Shown here: one piece after another, positions 35,795 to 46,374 of the stretch
Layout of the letters: every line of letters starts with the position of its first letter
How positions within the stretch are numbered: position 1 is the first letter of the stretch
Assembly (NCBI RefSeq): GCF_000467105.1
Contig: NZ_BATI01000013.1
Span: forward strand, 1 to 64,000
Direction: 5' to 3'
Origin: Aquipseudomonas alcaligenes NBRC 14159
GTDB lineage: Bacteria; Pseudomonadota; Gammaproteobacteria; Pseudomonadales; Pseudomonadaceae
Length of the DNA stretch: 64,000 nt
Made by a program: the position numbers and the translations under genes
The notes under the pieces: generated by a model
What the model was told of the DNA's origin: nothing
What the model saw: only the letters and a program-made list of their open reading frames with translations
The model's database searches: none

Positions 35795-35867
35795 GAGGGC
35801 ACCGGGCGTGACGGCGAAACAGGCCATCCGCCTCCGTTGCGGGTAAATCGGGGCGGCGATAGTAACG

Positions 35868-35892
35868 AAAAAGCCCGCGACAAGCGCGGGCT
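35868..35892 (-). terminator. Terminator of the tol-pal-cpoB operon
   Basis: AGCCCGCG-CTTGT-CGCGGGCT followed by TTTTT on the minus strand, 23 bp after cpoB. Confidence 0.87.
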
Positions 35893-35914
35893 TTCTGACC
35901 GAACGACGGCCGGG

Positions 35915-36730
35915 TCAGGGCAGACGCTGGAGGTCGCGCTGCGCCAACTGAGCGGCGGAAGAACCGGGGTACTGGGCGATCAGCTGCTGCAGGATGCCCT
36001 TGGCGCGATCGGTATTGCCCAGACGCTGCTCGACGTCAGCCAGCTTGAACAGCGAGTCCGGCACCTTGGCGTGAGTCGGGTAGCTGGCCGCCACCTGCGC
36101 GAAGGCCTTGCCAGCGCCTTGCAGATTGCCCTGGGCCAGGTTCACCTCACCCAACCAGTACTGGGCATTGCCGGCGTACTGGCTCTGCGGGAACTTGCGC
36201 AGGAAACCTTCGAAGGCCTGGCTGGCCTTGGCAAAGTCCTTGGCCTTGATCAGGTCGAAGGCAGCATCGTAGTAGAGCTTTTCCTTCGCCGGGTCGGCCG
36301 GTTCGTTGCTGGCGACCGGCGCCTGCTGGGCCGGGGCAGCGGGAGTGCCGGCGGCGTTGATCGCGCCATCGGCCGGGGAATTCTGTGCAGGTGCCTGTGG
36401 AGCACCGGCGGCACCGCCTTGCAGGCGGCTGTCGAGATCCTGATAACGCGCCTGGCTTTCCTGCTTGAGGCGTGCGATCTCGTTTTGCTGTTCTTCAACC
36501 AGGCCACGCAGTTGCGCGATGTCCTGCTGCATCTGCTGCAGTTGCATGAACAGCTCGCCCTGCGCCGAAACCGGGGCGGCTGCCCCGGCTCCGGCGTAGG
36601 CGCCGCTCGTACCGTAACCGACCGGCGGATAGCTGCTCGCCGAGCCGCCATCCACCACGGGAACCTCCGCCACCGCCGCAAGCGGCAGGGCGAATACCAG
36701 AGAGGTCAGGACACGAGGGCACTTACGCAT
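35915..36730 (-). CDS. cpoB: Cell-division coordinator CpoB (YbgF)
   Basis: A 271-residue periplasmic protein. A signal peptide occupies residues 1 to about 21, an N-terminal trimerising coiled coil about 60-100 (LMQLQQMQQDIAQLRGLVEE), a Pro/Ala linker follows, and TPR repeats fill about 145-271. CpoB links the Tol machine to PBP1B at the septum. It begins 6 bp after pal. Confidence 0.92.
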   Translation of the reverse strand: MRKCPRVLTSLVFALPLAAVAEVPVVDGGSASSYPPVGYGTSGAYAGAGAAAPVSAQGELFMQLQQMQQDIAQLRGLVEEQQNEIARLKQESQARYQDLDSRLQGGAAGAPQAPAQNSPADGAINAAGTPAAPAQQAPVASNEPADPAKEKLYYDAAFDLIKAKDFAKASQAFEGFLRKFPQSQYAGNAQYWLGEVNLAQGNLQGAGKAFAQVAASYPTHAKVPDSLFKLADVEQRLGNTDRAKGILQQLIAQYPGSSAAQLAQRDLQRLP

Positions 36731-36736
36731 GGCGAA

Positions 36737-37234
36737 TTACTTGCGCAGTTCGACGCGGCGGTTCTGAGCCCAGGAGGACTCGTCGCTACCGGTAGCAACC
36801 GGACGCTCTTCACCGTAGGAAACCAGTTCCAGCTGAGCCGGGGAAACGCCCTGCAGAACCAGGTAGCGCTGAACGGCCTTGGCACGACGCTCGCCCAGAG
36901 CCATGTTGTACTCGCGGGTGCCGCGCTCGTCGGTGTGGCCTTCCAGAACGACGCGAGCGCCGTTGCCTTTCAGGTCCTTGGCGTGTACGTCCAGAGCGCG
37001 CATGGCTTCCGGCTTCAGGTCGGAGCTGTCGTACTCGAAGTAGAAGGTGGTAATGGCGCGCAGAGCGGCTTCTTCGCTCAGAGCACCGTCAACGCCGCTG
37101 CCGTTGGCGTTGTAGCCAGCGTTCGGGTCAACAGCGCCTTCGCCGGAGTTGTCGCCGCCTTTGGACGAGCAACCAACAGCCACGGCCAGGGCCAGGCTCA
37201 GAGCGGCAAATTTGCCAAATTTCAGCATTTCCAT
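36737..37234 (-). CDS. pal: Peptidoglycan-associated lipoprotein Pal (OprL)
   Basis: A 165-residue lipoprotein nearly identical in pattern to P. aeruginosa OprL. The signal ends at the lipobox AVGC, a Gly/Asn-rich linker follows, and the OmpA-like domain (about 60-165) binds peptidoglycan through [19 protein letters not shown]. The start at 37234 (MEMLKFGK) has AGGAG 7 bp upstream. It anchors the outer membrane and works with TolB. Confidence 0.96.
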   Translation of the reverse strand: MEMLKFGKFAALSLALAVAVGCSSKGGDNSGEGAVDPNAGYNANGSGVDGALSEEAALRAITTFYFEYDSSDLKPEAMRALDVHAKDLKGNGARVVLEGHTDERGTREYNMALGERRAKAVQRYLVLQGVSPAQLELVSYGEERPVATGSDESSWAQNRRVELRK

Positions 37235-37290
37235 GGTGGAGCTCCTAATGAGTTCTAGGTGTGTTTACAGCAGAAAAAGTTGTTACCGCA

Positions 37291-38592
37291 TCAGTTCAGG
37301 AAGGGAGACCAGGACGGCTCCCGAACATCACCTTGCGCGGTGGGAATCGGCAGCCTGACGCGTCCATTGGTGGACACGAGCATCAGCACTCCGCGACCCT
37401 GCTGGCGGGTGGCGTAGATTAGCATGGTGCCATTGGGCGCAACAGTGGGCGAGTCGTCCAGGCTGGTCTCGGAAAGAATGCGCAGGCGACTGGTCACCAG
37501 GTCCTGGGCGGCCACCTTGAAGTTGGTGAAACCGTCCTGGCGGTGAATCATCACCAGGGTCTTCTCGTCGGCCGACAGCTTCGGGTTGGCGTTGTAGTTG
37601 CCGGTGAAGGTCACACGCTGGGCCGCGCCGCCGTAGATGCTCTGCTTGTAGATCTGCGGCTTGCCGGCGCGGTCGCTGGTGAAGTACAGGGTCTGCCCGT
37701 CCTTGCCCCAGAACGGCTCGGTCTCGATCGAGCCGGAATTGGTCACGCGCTGGATCTGGCGGCTGCCCAGGTCCATCACATAGATCTCCGGGTTGCCGTC
37801 CTTGGACAACACGAAGGCCAGGCGATTGCCATCCGGCGAGAAGGCCGGGGCACCGTTGAGGCCCTCGAAGTTGGTCAGCTGCTCGCGGCGACCGGTGTCG
37901 ATGTGCTGCATGAAGATGCGCGGGCGACGCTGCTCGAAGGACACATAGGCGATGCGGCGGCCATCCGGCGCGTAACGCGGCGACAGGATCGGCTCACGCG
38001 ACTGCAGCAGGGTCACGCCACGGGCGCCGTCGTAGTCCGAGCGCTGCAGGGTGTAGCGGGTGTTGTTCACACCGAAACGCTCAGCGGTGACGTAGAGCAT
38101 CTTGGTGGAGAAGGCGCCCTTGATGCCGGTGAGCTTCTCGAAGGCCTGGTCGGCGATATGGTGGGCCATGTCACGCAGCTGGTCGGTGGTGCCACCGACG
38201 GTGCCGGCCACCACTTGCTGCTGGGTCGCCACGTTGAACAGGGCGAACTGCACCTGCAGGCGCGCGCCGCTCGGCGCGATGCTGCCGACCATCACGTACT
38301 GGGCGCCCAGGGCCTGCCAGTCGCGGTAGATGATCTCGGCCGCCGAGGTCGGCAGGCTGATCATGTTCTGCCGCGGAATAGGCTCGTACATGCCGCTGTT
38401 GCGCAGGTCGTTGCCGATCACGGTGGCCAGGTCCTCGGGCAGCACGGTGCCACCCTGCCAGCCAAAGGGCACTACGGCGATGGGAATGGCACGGTCTGCG
38501 CCGAAAGTAACAGAAATGTTCTTCTCTTCGGCAACAGCCAAGCCTGCTGCGCAGCAAAGAACAACGAGCAAACCTCGAAGAAAATTAATCAC
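37291..38592 (-). CDS. tolB: Tol-Pal system protein TolB
   Basis: A 433-residue periplasmic protein: signal peptide, N-terminal domain, and a six-bladed beta-propeller with repeated segments such as [17 protein letters not shown] and [20 protein letters not shown]. The start is GTG at 38592, overlapping the tolA stop by 4 bp, which suggests translational coupling. Confidence 0.95.
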   Translation of the reverse strand: MINFLRGLLVVLCCAAGLAVAEEKNISVTFGADRAIPIAVVPFGWQGGTVLPEDLATVIGNDLRNSGMYEPIPRQNMISLPTSAAEIIYRDWQALGAQYVMVGSIAPSGARLQVQFALFNVATQQQVVAGTVGGTTDQLRDMAHHIADQAFEKLTGIKGAFSTKMLYVTAERFGVNNTRYTLQRSDYDGARGVTLLQSREPILSPRYAPDGRRIAYVSFEQRRPRIFMQHIDTGRREQLTNFEGLNGAPAFSPDGNRLAFVLSKDGNPEIYVMDLGSRQIQRVTNSGSIETEPFWGKDGQTLYFTSDRAGKPQIYKQSIYGGAAQRVTFTGNYNANPKLSADEKTLVMIHRQDGFTNFKVAAQDLVTSRLRILSETSLDDSPTVAPNGTMLIYATRQQGRGVLMLVSTNGRVRLPIPTAQGDVREPSWSPFLN

Positions 38593-39518
38593 AGATCCAG
38601 ATCCTCTGGTGTAAAGGTCATTTTGAACGAGCGGTAGGGGGCGAAATCAGACGAACTGATACCCTGCATTTCAGCAATCTGCCCAACACTACGGACAGCA
38701 GTTACCGCGGAATTATCAAATGAAACGTCACCACTCGAACGCACCACCGACACATTGGAAATGAGCCCACCGGGCAGCATATTCACCTGCACAGTCACAC
38801 TCATGCCATTTCTCGCTGATGGCGGCCGATTCCAAACTTGCGCAACATAACGCCGGATTAAGTCATCGTAGTTTCCGGCAACTTGGTCGCCCACCTCATC
38901 GGCCTGCGCCTGCTGCCGCTCGGTGGTATCGCCCAACAGCTCGGCCAGGGCCTGCGCCTTCTGATCATTTGCCGCTTTGCGCGCAGCCTCTTGCTGCTTA
39001 CGCTTCTTCTCTGCTTCTGCGAGCTTCTTCTTCGCCGCCTCGGCCTTTTTCTTCTCCGCCTCATAAGCCTTCTTCTTGGCTTCCTCGACGGCGGCTTTCT
39101 TCTTCTCTTCCTCGGACTTTTTCTTGGCGATATCGGCCAGTTTCTTCTGCTCGGCTGCCTTCTTCGCCTCTTCGGCTTTCTTGGCCTCAGCCTGTTTGGC
39201 CGCCTCGACTTTCTTTTGTTCCGCCGCTTCCTGCTTCTTCTGCTCTTCCTTCTTGGTCTCCATCTGCTCCACCTCGTACTGGCGAGCCTTGGTTTTCTGC
39301 GCTTCGCCGGCGATCTTCTGAGGGGTTTGGGTGGTGGCCTGACTCTGCGACTTCATTCGATACAAAGTAGCTTCGACGATCGGCTTAGCCGGCGGCAGCT
39401 CGGGAGCAAAGTGGAAGCTGACGAACAGCATGGCGAACAGCAGGACGTGAATGGTCACGGCCCAGACCGTTGGCCAGAAATAGCTTTCCGACGAGGAGCG
39501 CACGCTCTTCTGCTGCAT
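38589..39518 (-). CDS. tolA: Tol-Pal system protein TolA
   Basis: A 309-residue inner-membrane protein. One helix at about residues 13-37 anchors it; a long Lys/Ala/Glu-rich helical rod spans about 65-195; the C-terminal domain (about 210-309) contacts TolB and Pal. It transmits proton-motive energy from TolQR. It overlaps tolR by one base. The rod makes the opposite strand look Leu-rich and open, but that frame is an artefact. Confidence 0.94.
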   Translation of the reverse strand: MQQKSVRSSSESYFWPTVWAVTIHVLLFAMLFVSFHFAPELPPAKPIVEATLYRMKSQSQATTQTPQKIAGEAQKTKARQYEVEQMETKKEEQKKQEAAEQKKVEAAKQAEAKKAEEAKKAAEQKKLADIAKKKSEEEKKKAAVEEAKKKAYEAEKKKAEAAKKKLAEAEKKRKQQEAARKAANDQKAQALAELLGDTTERQQAQADEVGDQVAGNYDDLIRRYVAQVWNRPPSARNGMSVTVQVNMLPGGLISNVSVVRSSGDVSFDNSAVTAVRSVGQIAEMQGISSSDFAPYRSFKMTFTPEDLDL

Positions 39519-39976
39519 CAGGGCGCCTCGGTGATCAGCCCGACGTTGCCCACGCCGGCTTCCTGCAGGCCGCCCATAACGGCCATGACCGAGCCGTAGT
39601 CGACCGCCTTGTCGCCGCGTACGAAGACCTGGACCTTCTTACCCTGGGCAGCGTTCTGGCTCATGATCGCGCTCACCGTCTGCACCAGTGCCGGCAGTGC
39701 GGTGGCGGTTTCGCTGGCCTTGCCCTGGTCCGGATCGACTTCGTCGCCCATGTTCCAGTAGTAGGTCTTGTCGGCCTTGATCGAGATGGTCAGCACGCGG
39801 GAGTTGTTGTCCTGCGGCAGCACCTCGCTGGAGACCTTGGGCAGGTCGACCTTGACGCCCTGGTTGAGCATCGGCGCGGTCACCATGAAGATCACCAGCA
39901 GCACCAGCATCACGTCGATATAAGGCACGACGTTCATCTCGGCGACCGGCTTGCGTCTGTTGCGAATTCTGGCCAT
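39518..39976 (-). CDS. tolR: Tol-Pal system protein TolR
   Basis: A 152-residue ExbD/TolR protein with one transmembrane helix at about residues 18-38. The proton-path Asp is in VVPYIDVMLVLLVIFMV, and a periplasmic domain follows. It forms the motor with TolQ, 10 bp upstream. Confidence 0.95.
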   Translation of the reverse strand: MARIRNRRKPVAEMNVVPYIDVMLVLLVIFMVTAPMLNQGVKVDLPKVSSEVLPQDNNSRVLTISIKADKTYYWNMGDEVDPDQGKASETATALPALVQTVSAIMSQNAAQGKKVQVFVRGDKAVDYGSVMAVMGGLQEAGVGNVGLITEAP

Positions 39977-39986
39977 GGGCTGAGCC

Positions 39987-40688
39987 TCAGTCCTCGCTGG
40001 TGTGCACTTTGCGGTGCAGGATCGCCTGGAACTCGTCAGCGAAGGTGTAGTAACGGCTGATCAGGCGATCGCCACCGGCGGAGAAGCGGTTGTAGGCGAT
40101 CACCGCCGGAATGGCCGCGAACAGGCCGATGGCGGTAGCGATCAGCGCCTCGGCGATACCCGGGGCCACGGTGGCCAGGGTCGCCTGCTGCACCTGGGCC
40201 AGGCCACGGAAGGAGTTCATGATGCCCCACACGGTACCGAACAGGCCGATATAAGGGCTGGTGGAGCCGACGGTAGCGAGGAACGGCAGGCTCTGCTCGA
40301 GCTTCTCTTCCTCACGCGAGATGGCCACGCGCATGGCACGGGCCACGCCGTCCATCACCGCATCCGGATCGACGCCGGACTGCTGGCGCAGGCGGGAGAA
40401 TTCCTTGAAGCCGGCGCGGAAGATCTGCTCGACGCCGCAATCCGGGTCCGGGTTGCTGCCGGCCTGGCGGTACAGCTTGGACAGGTCGATGCCCGACCAG
40501 AAGCGCTCCTCGAACACCTCCAGCGACTTCTTCGCCGCACGCAGCATGGTGCTGCGCTGGAAGATCATGATCCAGGACACCACCGAGGCGGCGACCAGGC
40601 TCAGCATGACCAGCTGCACCACCAGACTGGCGTTGCTGATCAGGCTCCACATCGACATATGGTCAACGGCGTTGGCTGTTGCTTCCAC
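39987..40688 (-). CDS. tolQ: Tol-Pal system protein TolQ
   Basis: A 233-residue three-helix inner-membrane motor protein. Seen are SLVAASVVSWIMIFQRS and the conserved GLFGTVWGIMNSFRGLA. The start is GTG at 40688 with AGGAGAG upstream, 1 bp after ybgC; the frame continues upstream but lacks homology to TolQ. Confidence 0.95.
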   Translation of the reverse strand: MEATANAVDHMSMWSLISNASLVVQLVMLSLVAASVVSWIMIFQRSTMLRAAKKSLEVFEERFWSGIDLSKLYRQAGSNPDPDCGVEQIFRAGFKEFSRLRQQSGVDPDAVMDGVARAMRVAISREEEKLEQSLPFLATVGSTSPYIGLFGTVWGIMNSFRGLAQVQQATLATVAPGIAEALIATAIGLFAAIPAVIAYNRFSAGGDRLISRYYTFADEFQAILHRKVHTSED

Positions 40689-40689
40689 G

Positions 40690-41133
40690 CTACTCTCCTG
40701 CTGTGACTTGACCCATGCCGGCGAAGGCTGCACGCAGCGCCTCGGGAATGGCACGGGGTTTCAAATTGTCGGTGCGCACACAGGCCACCACGAACTGCCC
40801 CTCGCAGAGCAGCGCCTCATCCGTTGCCCGCCGCACCTGTTGACGAAAGCGCAGGCTGGCACGGTTTAACTCGATCACCTCGGCCGTGATAAAAAGTTCG
40901 TCGTCCAGCCGGGCCGGCGCGTGATAGCGCGCCTCGGCGGAATGCACGACGAACAGCAGGTTCTCCCCCGCCAGCTGCGACTGGGCGAAGCCCAGACTGC
41001 GCAGGCACTCGGTACGAGCCCGCTCCATAAACTTGAGGTAGTTGACGTAGTAGACGATGCCGCCGGCATCGGTGTCCTCGTAATACACCCGACACTTGAG
41101 GGCAAAAGGCTGGGCCTCGTTTTGCGCGCGCAT
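40690..41133 (-). CDS. ybgC: Tol-Pal-associated acyl-CoA thioesterase YbgC
   Basis: A 147-residue hotdog-fold thioesterase. The active-site motif [22 protein letters not shown] carries the catalytic Asp in the usual place near residue 20. It hydrolyses short acyl-CoA or acyl-ACP and may link phospholipid synthesis with Tol-Pal. It is the first gene of the tol operon. Confidence 0.93.
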   Translation of the reverse strand: MRAQNEAQPFALKCRVYYEDTDAGGIVYYVNYLKFMERARTECLRSLGFAQSQLAGENLLFVVHSAEARYHAPARLDDELFITAEVIELNRASLRFRQQVRRATDEALLCEGQFVVACVRTDNLKPRAIPEALRAAFAGMGQVTAGE

Positions 41134-41186
41134 ACTCTAGTGTTTACTCCTGGCCTTGCCAATCCGGGCAAGCCGTTGTTTTGCAA

Positions 41187-42236
41187 CTATTCGTCGCCGC
41201 CGAACAGGTCCGCGACCGGCGCCTCGCCCAGGCGCTTCGGCAGATTCAGGCCGAAGTGCAGGTAGGCATGCCGCGTCACCACCCTGCCCCGCGGCGTGCG
41301 CATGATGTAGCCCTGCTGGATCAGGTACGGCTCGAGCACGTCCTCGATGGTGCCGCGCTCCTCGCCGATGGCCGCCGCCAGGTTGTCGATACCCACCGGT
41401 CCGCCATCGAACTTGTCGATCATGGCCAGCAGTAGACGCCGGTCCTGGTGGTCGAAGCCACGTTCGTCGACATCCAGCATGTTCAGCGCCTGGTCGGCGA
41501 TGCTGCGGCTGATCTGCCCGCCGGCGCGCACCTCGGCGAAGTCGCGCACGCGGCGCAGCAGGCGGTTGGCGATACGCGGCGTGCCACGGGCGCGACGAGC
41601 GATCTCGAAGGCGCCTTCGGGGTCGATATGCAGCCCGAGGATGCCGGCCGAACGGCTGACGATGGTGGCCAGGTCCTCGCTGGAATAGAACTCCAGGCGC
41701 TGGACGATGCCGAAACGGTCGCGCAGCGGGTTGGTCAGCATGCCGGCGCGGGTGGTGGCGCCGACCAGGGTGAAGGGTGGCAGGTCGAGCTTGATCGAGC
41801 GGGCAGCCGGGCCCTCGCCGATCATGATGTCGAGCTGGAAGTCCTCCATGGCCGGATACAGCACTTCCTCGACCACCGGCGACAGGCGATGGATCTCGTC
41901 GACGAACAGCACGTCGCCGGCCTCCAGATTGGTCAACAGCGCCGCCAGGTCGCCCGGGCGCTCCAGCACCGGGCCGGAGGTGCTCTTGATCGACACGCCC
42001 ATTTCCTGGGCGATGATATTGGCCAGGGTGGTCTTGCCCAGGCCGGGCGGGCCGAATATCAGGGTGTGATCCAAGGCTTCCTGGCGGTTCTTGGCGGCCT
42101 GGATGAACAGCTCCATCTGCTCGCGCACCACCGGCTGGCCGATGTATTCGGCAAGCGCCAGGGGGCGGATGGCGCGATCCAGCTGCTCGTCGCGGTCGCG
42201 GCTGCTGGCGGTAATGAGACGGTCGGCTTCGATCAC
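41187..42236 (-). CDS. ruvB: Holliday junction helicase RuvB
   Basis: A 349-residue AAA+ motor. Walker A is [12 protein letters not shown], Walker [11 protein letters not shown], and the C-terminal winged helix contains RTPRGRVVT. The start is GTG at 42236. It drives branch migration with RuvA; ruvA ends 3 bp upstream. Confidence 0.96.
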   Translation of the reverse strand: MIEADRLITASSRDRDEQLDRAIRPLALAEYIGQPVVREQMELFIQAAKNRQEALDHTLIFGPPGLGKTTLANIIAQEMGVSIKSTSGPVLERPGDLAALLTNLEAGDVLFVDEIHRLSPVVEEVLYPAMEDFQLDIMIGEGPAARSIKLDLPPFTLVGATTRAGMLTNPLRDRFGIVQRLEFYSSEDLATIVSRSAGILGLHIDPEGAFEIARRARGTPRIANRLLRRVRDFAEVRAGGQISRSIADQALNMLDVDERGFDHQDRRLLLAMIDKFDGGPVGIDNLAAAIGEERGTIEDVLEPYLIQQGYIMRTPRGRVVTRHAYLHFGLNLPKRLGEAPVADLFGGDE

Positions 42237-42239
42237 TGC

Positions 42240-42845
42240 TTAGACCATGCCCTTGAGGGCTCGACGGATCATTTCTTCACTGGACAGACCCTCTTCCTTG
42301 ATCGCCGCCACGGCCTTGCTGGCTTCCTGCGGCTTGAAGCCGAGGGCGATCAATGCGCTCAAGGCATCGTTCTCCGCGCTTGAGACTGCCACGCCGGCAC
42401 GAGGTTCCACCACCAGCGTGGCGATGGACGGCATGGTCTCCCAAGCCTTGAAGCGATCCTTGAGCTCCACCAGCAGGCGCTCGGCGGTCTTCTTGCCGAC
42501 CCCGGGGATCTTCACCAGGGTCGAGGTATCCTGGGCCTGCACGCAGCGCACCAGCTCATCCACTTCCAGCCCGGACATCAGCGCCAGAGCCAGCTTGGGG
42601 CCGACGCCATTGAGGCGGATCAGCTCGCGGAACAGCTCGCGTTCACGCTTCTCGAAGAAGCCATAGAGCAGGTGAGCATCCTCGCGCACCACCAGATGGG
42701 TATGCAGCGTCACCCCCTGCCCCACCGCCGGCAGACGGTAGAGGGTCGTCATCGGCACCTCCAGCTCGTAGCCGACACCATTCACGTCGAGGATCAAATG
42801 CGGCGGCTGCTTCTCCGCCAGGGTGCCCTTGAGGCGTCCAATCAC
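42240..42845 (-). CDS. ruvA: Holliday junction protein RuvA
   Basis: A 201-residue DNA-binding subunit with an OB fold (about 1-64), helix-hairpin-helix motifs ([17 protein letters not shown] and [19 protein letters not shown]) and a flexibly linked domain III. The start is GTG at 42845 with AGAAGGAAG upstream. Confidence 0.96.
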   Translation of the reverse strand: MIGRLKGTLAEKQPPHLILDVNGVGYELEVPMTTLYRLPAVGQGVTLHTHLVVREDAHLLYGFFEKRERELFRELIRLNGVGPKLALALMSGLEVDELVRCVQAQDTSTLVKIPGVGKKTAERLLVELKDRFKAWETMPSIATLVVEPRAGVAVSSAENDALSALIALGFKPQEASKAVAAIKEEGLSSEEMIRRALKGMV

Positions 42846-42863
42846 GAATTCGCTTCCTTCTGT

Positions 42864-43388
42864 TTACAGGCGCAGGCGGCCGCTGCGCCGTTTGGCGCCA
42901 AGCAGGCCGTGGGGAATCAGGCTCTGCCGGTGATGGGCGTGGCAGAGGGCGATGGCCAGGGCGTCGGATGCGTCGATCTGCGGCTTCTGGGTGAGCCTGA
43001 GCAGGTGCATGACCATCATCATCACCTGCTGCTTGTCCGCCCCGCCGGTACCGGCGATGGCCTGCTTGACCTGGCTGGCGGTGTACTCGCTGACATCCAG
43101 CCCAGCCTCGATGCCGGCGACTATCGCCGCGCCACGCGCCTGGCCGAGCTTGAGCGCGGAATCGGCGTTCTTCGCCATGAACACCTGCTCGATGCCCATG
43201 GTCACCGGCTCGTGCAGGCGAATCACCTCGCCCACGCCGCGAAACACCTTCTGCAGGCGGCTGGCCAGATCGCCCTCGCCGGTGCGGATGCAGCCGGAGG
43301 CCACGTATTCGCAGCCGCGCCCGGTGTCGCGCACCACGCCGTAGCCGGTGATGCGCGAGCCGGGGTCGATGCCAAGAATCAGGGTCAT
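42864..43388 (-). CDS. ruvC: Holliday junction resolvase RuvC
   Basis: A 174-residue resolvase with catalytic acids in [20 protein letters not shown] and [16 protein letters not shown] chose ATG 43388 (MTLILGID). It is first in ruvCAB, 18 bp before ruvA. Confidence 0.95.
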   Translation of the reverse strand: MTLILGIDPGSRITGYGVVRDTGRGCEYVASGCIRTGEGDLASRLQKVFRGVGEVIRLHEPVTMGIEQVFMAKNADSALKLGQARGAAIVAGIEAGLDVSEYTASQVKQAIAGTGGADKQQVMMMVMHLLRLTQKPQIDASDALAIALCHAHHRQSLIPHGLLGAKRRSGRLRL

Positions 43389-43459
43389 GCCGGGTTCAGC
43401 TCCGCGCACCAAGGCACTGTCTATTTATCCAGCCGCGAGTATACGGAGCGCCGCCGATA

Positions 43460-43493
43460 TAAAAAAGCCGGAAGCGCGCGAGGCGACTTCCGG
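43460..43493 (-). terminator. Terminator of yebC
   Basis: GCCGGAAG/CTTCCGGC with a 12-nt loop, followed by TTTTTT on the minus strand, 21 bp after yebC. Confidence 0.85.
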
Positions 43494-43513
43494 CCTTGGT
43501 CGACGAGCCGCGA

Positions 43514-44263
43514 TCAGTCGAGCTGCTCCATGATCTCGTCGGAGATTTCTGCGTTGTGGTAGACGTTCTGCACGTCGTCCAGGTCTTCCAACATGTCGAT
43601 CAGCTTGAGCACCTTCTTGGCGGTGTCCAGGTCGGTGATCGGCGCCATGGTCGACGGAATCATCGCCACCTCGGCCTCTTCGCCCTTGAAACCGGCGGCG
43701 GTGAGCGCCTCGTTGACCGCCAGGAAGTCGGCGAAACTGGTCGACACCAGCGCCGAACCGTCCTCGCCCATCTCCACATCGTCGGCGCCGGCCTCCAGGG
43801 CCGCCTCCATCAGGGCGTCCTCGTTCACGCCGGGGGCGAAGCTGATCTGCCCCTTGCGCTCGAACATGTAGGCCACGGAACCATCGGTGCCCAGGTTGCC
43901 ACCACACTTGGTGAAGGCATGGCGCACGTCGGCGGCGGTGCGGTTGCGGTTGTCGGTCATGGCTTCGATGATGATGGCCACGCCACTCGGCGCATAACCC
44001 TCGTAGCTCAGCTCGACCATGTTGTCGGCTTCGGTGTTGCCGGTGCCGCGAGCGATGGCGCGGTCGATCACATCGCGCGACATATTGGCCGTGAGGGCCT
44101 TGTCCACTGCCAGGCGCAGGCGCGGGTTGTCCGCCGGCACGCCGCCGCCATGCTTGGCGGCCACGGTCAGCTCGCGGATCAGCTTGGTGAAGATCTTGCC
44201 ACGCTTGGCGTCCTGACGCCCCTTGCGGTGCTTGATGTTGGCCCATTTGGAATGACCGGCCAT
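43514..44263 (-). CDS. yebC: YebC/PmpR family protein
   Basis: A 249-residue protein with the YebC start [20 protein letters not shown] and three domains. Family members act as transcription factors (PmpR controls quinolone signalling in P. aeruginosa) or in relief of ribosome stalling at proline runs. It lies between aspS and ruvC as in other pseudomonads. Confidence 0.93.
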   Translation of the reverse strand: MAGHSKWANIKHRKGRQDAKRGKIFTKLIRELTVAAKHGGGVPADNPRLRLAVDKALTANMSRDVIDRAIARGTGNTEADNMVELSYEGYAPSGVAIIIEAMTDNRNRTAADVRHAFTKCGGNLGTDGSVAYMFERKGQISFAPGVNEDALMEAALEAGADDVEMGEDGSALVSTSFADFLAVNEALTAAGFKGEEAEVAMIPSTMAPITDLDTAKKVLKLIDMLEDLDDVQNVYHNAEISDEIMEQLD

Positions 44264-44309
44264 AACTCACTCCGTCTGTTTCAGATCAGTTTTGCTCTAG
44301 CAGAATGCA

Positions 44310-44333
44310 AGGAGCCTGGCATGCCAGGCTCCT
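44310..44333 (-). terminator. Palindrome after aspS
   Basis: AGGAGCCTGGC-AT-GCCAGGCTCCT is a perfect 11-bp stem 7 bp after the aspS stop. Few T residues follow, so it may attenuate rather than stop transcription into yebC. Confidence 0.55.
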
Positions 44334-44340
44334 GTTCGAC

Positions 44341-46116
44341 TCACTCGGCCTTGGCCTGCTCGCGCAGGCGGATGTGCAGCTCGCGCAGCGCCTTGTTGTC
44401 CACCACCCCCGGCGCCTGGGTCATGACACAGGCCGCGCTCTGGGTTTTCGGGAAGGCGATCACTTCGCGGATCGAGCTGGCGCCGGTCATCAGCATCACC
44501 AGGCGATCCAGGCCGAAGGCCAGGCCGCCATGGGGCGGCGCACCGTACTTGAGGGCGTCCAGCAGGAAGCCGAATTTCTCCTGCTGCTCCTCCTCGCTGA
44601 TGCCCAGCACGCGGAACACGGTCTGCTGCATGGTCTTGTCGTGGATACGGATCGAACCGCCACCCAGCTCGGTACCGTTGAGCACCATGTCGTAGGCGCG
44701 CGACAGGGCCGCGGCCGGGTTGGCCTCGAGCTCGGCCGGGCTGCACTTGGGCGCGGTGAAGGGGTGGTGCATGGCAGTCAGGCTGCCGTCGTCGTTCTCC
44801 TCGAACATCGGGAAGTCGACCACCCACAGCGGCGCCCACTCGCAGGTGAGCAGGTTGAGGTCGTGACCGACCTTGATGCGCAGGGCACCCAGGGCATCAC
44901 AGACCACCTTGGCGCGGTCGGCGCCGAAGAACACGATGTCGCCGTCGACGGCACCGACACGGTCGAGGATGACCTTGAGGTTGTCTTCCGGGATGAACTT
45001 GACGATCGGCGACTGCAGGCCCTCGACGCCCTTGGCGCGCTCGTTGACCTTGATGTAGGCCAGGCCCTTGGCACCGTAGTTGCCGACGAACTTGGTGTAG
45101 TCGTCGATCTGGCTGCGCGGCATGGACGCGGCACCCGGCACGCGCAGGGCGGCGACGCGCCCCTTGGGATCGTTGGCCGGACCGGAGAACACCTTGAACT
45201 CGACTTCCTTGAGCTGGTCGGCGACATCCACCAGCTCCAGCGGAATACGCAGGTCCGGCTTGTCGGAGCCGAAGCGGCGCATGGCCTCGGCCAGGGTCAT
45301 GTGCGGCAGCGGGCCGAACTCGACGCCCAGAACTTCCTTGAACAGGTTGCGGATCATGGTCTCGGTGATGCCCATGATGTCGTTTTCGTCGAGGAAGCTG
45401 GTTTCCAGGTCGATCTGGGTGAATTCCGGCTGACGATCGGCACGCAGGTCCTCGTCGCGGAAGCACTTGGCAATCTGGTAGTAGCGGTCGAAGCCGGCCA
45501 CCATCAGCAGTTGCTTGAACAGCTGCGGCGACTGCGGCAGGGCGAAGAAGCTGCCGGCATGGGTACGGCTCGGCACCAGGTAGTCACGCGCGCCCTCCGG
45601 GGTGGCGCGGGTCAGGATCGGGGTCTCGACGTCGAGGAAGCCGTTGTCGTCCAGGTAGCGACGGATGCTGCTGGTGATGCGCGAACGCAGCTTGAGCTTC
45701 TCGGCCATTTCCGGGCGGCGCAGGTCGACGAAGCGGTAGCGCAGGCGGGTTTCCTCGCCGACATCGGTGTATTCGTTGAGCGGGAACGGCGGGGTTTCCG
45801 CCTCGTTGAGCACGTCCAGCTCGTAGCCCAGCACCTCGATGGCGCCGCTGGCCATGTTCGGGTTGACCGCACCGGCCGGGCGCAGACGCACCTTGCCGGT
45901 GATCTTGACCACGTATTCGCTGCGCACGCGGTCGGCCTTGGCGAAGGTCTCGGCGCGATCCGGGTCGAATACCACCTGGGCCAGGCCTTCACGGTCGCGA
46001 ATGTCGAGGAAGATCACGCCACCATGGTCGCGACGGCGATGGACCCAACCGCAAAGGGTGATTTCCTGGCCGTCCAGGCTCTCGTTCAACTGGCCGCAAT
46101 AGTGGCTGCGCATCAT
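44341..46116 (-). CDS. aspS: Aspartyl-tRNA synthetase
   Basis: A 591-residue bacterial-type class II synthetase. It has the N-terminal OB anticodon domain ([17 protein letters not shown]), motif 2 [20 protein letters not shown], the GAD insertion domain and motif 3 [13 protein letters not shown]. In Pseudomonas this enzyme is generally non-discriminating and also makes Asp-tRNA(Asn); that is family knowledge, not visible here. Confidence 0.96.
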   Translation of the reverse strand: MMRSHYCGQLNESLDGQEITLCGWVHRRRDHGGVIFLDIRDREGLAQVVFDPDRAETFAKADRVRSEYVVKITGKVRLRPAGAVNPNMASGAIEVLGYELDVLNEAETPPFPLNEYTDVGEETRLRYRFVDLRRPEMAEKLKLRSRITSSIRRYLDDNGFLDVETPILTRATPEGARDYLVPSRTHAGSFFALPQSPQLFKQLLMVAGFDRYYQIAKCFRDEDLRADRQPEFTQIDLETSFLDENDIMGITETMIRNLFKEVLGVEFGPLPHMTLAEAMRRFGSDKPDLRIPLELVDVADQLKEVEFKVFSGPANDPKGRVAALRVPGAASMPRSQIDDYTKFVGNYGAKGLAYIKVNERAKGVEGLQSPIVKFIPEDNLKVILDRVGAVDGDIVFFGADRAKVVCDALGALRIKVGHDLNLLTCEWAPLWVVDFPMFEENDDGSLTAMHHPFTAPKCSPAELEANPAAALSRAYDMVLNGTELGGGSIRIHDKTMQQTVFRVLGISEEEQQEKFGFLLDALKYGAPPHGGLAFGLDRLVMLMTGASSIREVIAFPKTQSAACVMTQAPGVVDNKALRELHIRLREQAKAE

Positions 46117-46374
46117 GATCGTGGTTCGCTTCTCTAATCAGTCTTGAATTCGCGCCCGGGGCAAACCCCGACAGGCAGCAGGCATTTTCTGCAATTCGGA
46201 GGGGAAACAGCAGAAACAGGCGACCAATGGCGCCCAGGCGCCGTGATCGGTGCGATTCCGCATCCGCAACAAGGGGCGCGATTATATAGGGTTAATCGCC
46301 CAGGCGCAGCCCACCGCCCGCGCGACCATGCGGCACCTTCCTATACTGATACTCCCGCCTCGCGGAGACCGCCC

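Noticed and set aside
35795..35914. A preQ1 riboswitch in front of queE-queC.
   Set aside because: The short region contains only the cpoB terminator and no preQ1 aptamer-like pseudoknot that I can see.
38883..39599. A Leu-rich, membrane-like frame antisense to tolA.
   Set aside because: The Lys/Ala/Glu repeats of the TolA rod read as Leu, Phe and Arg on the other strand; it is an artefact.
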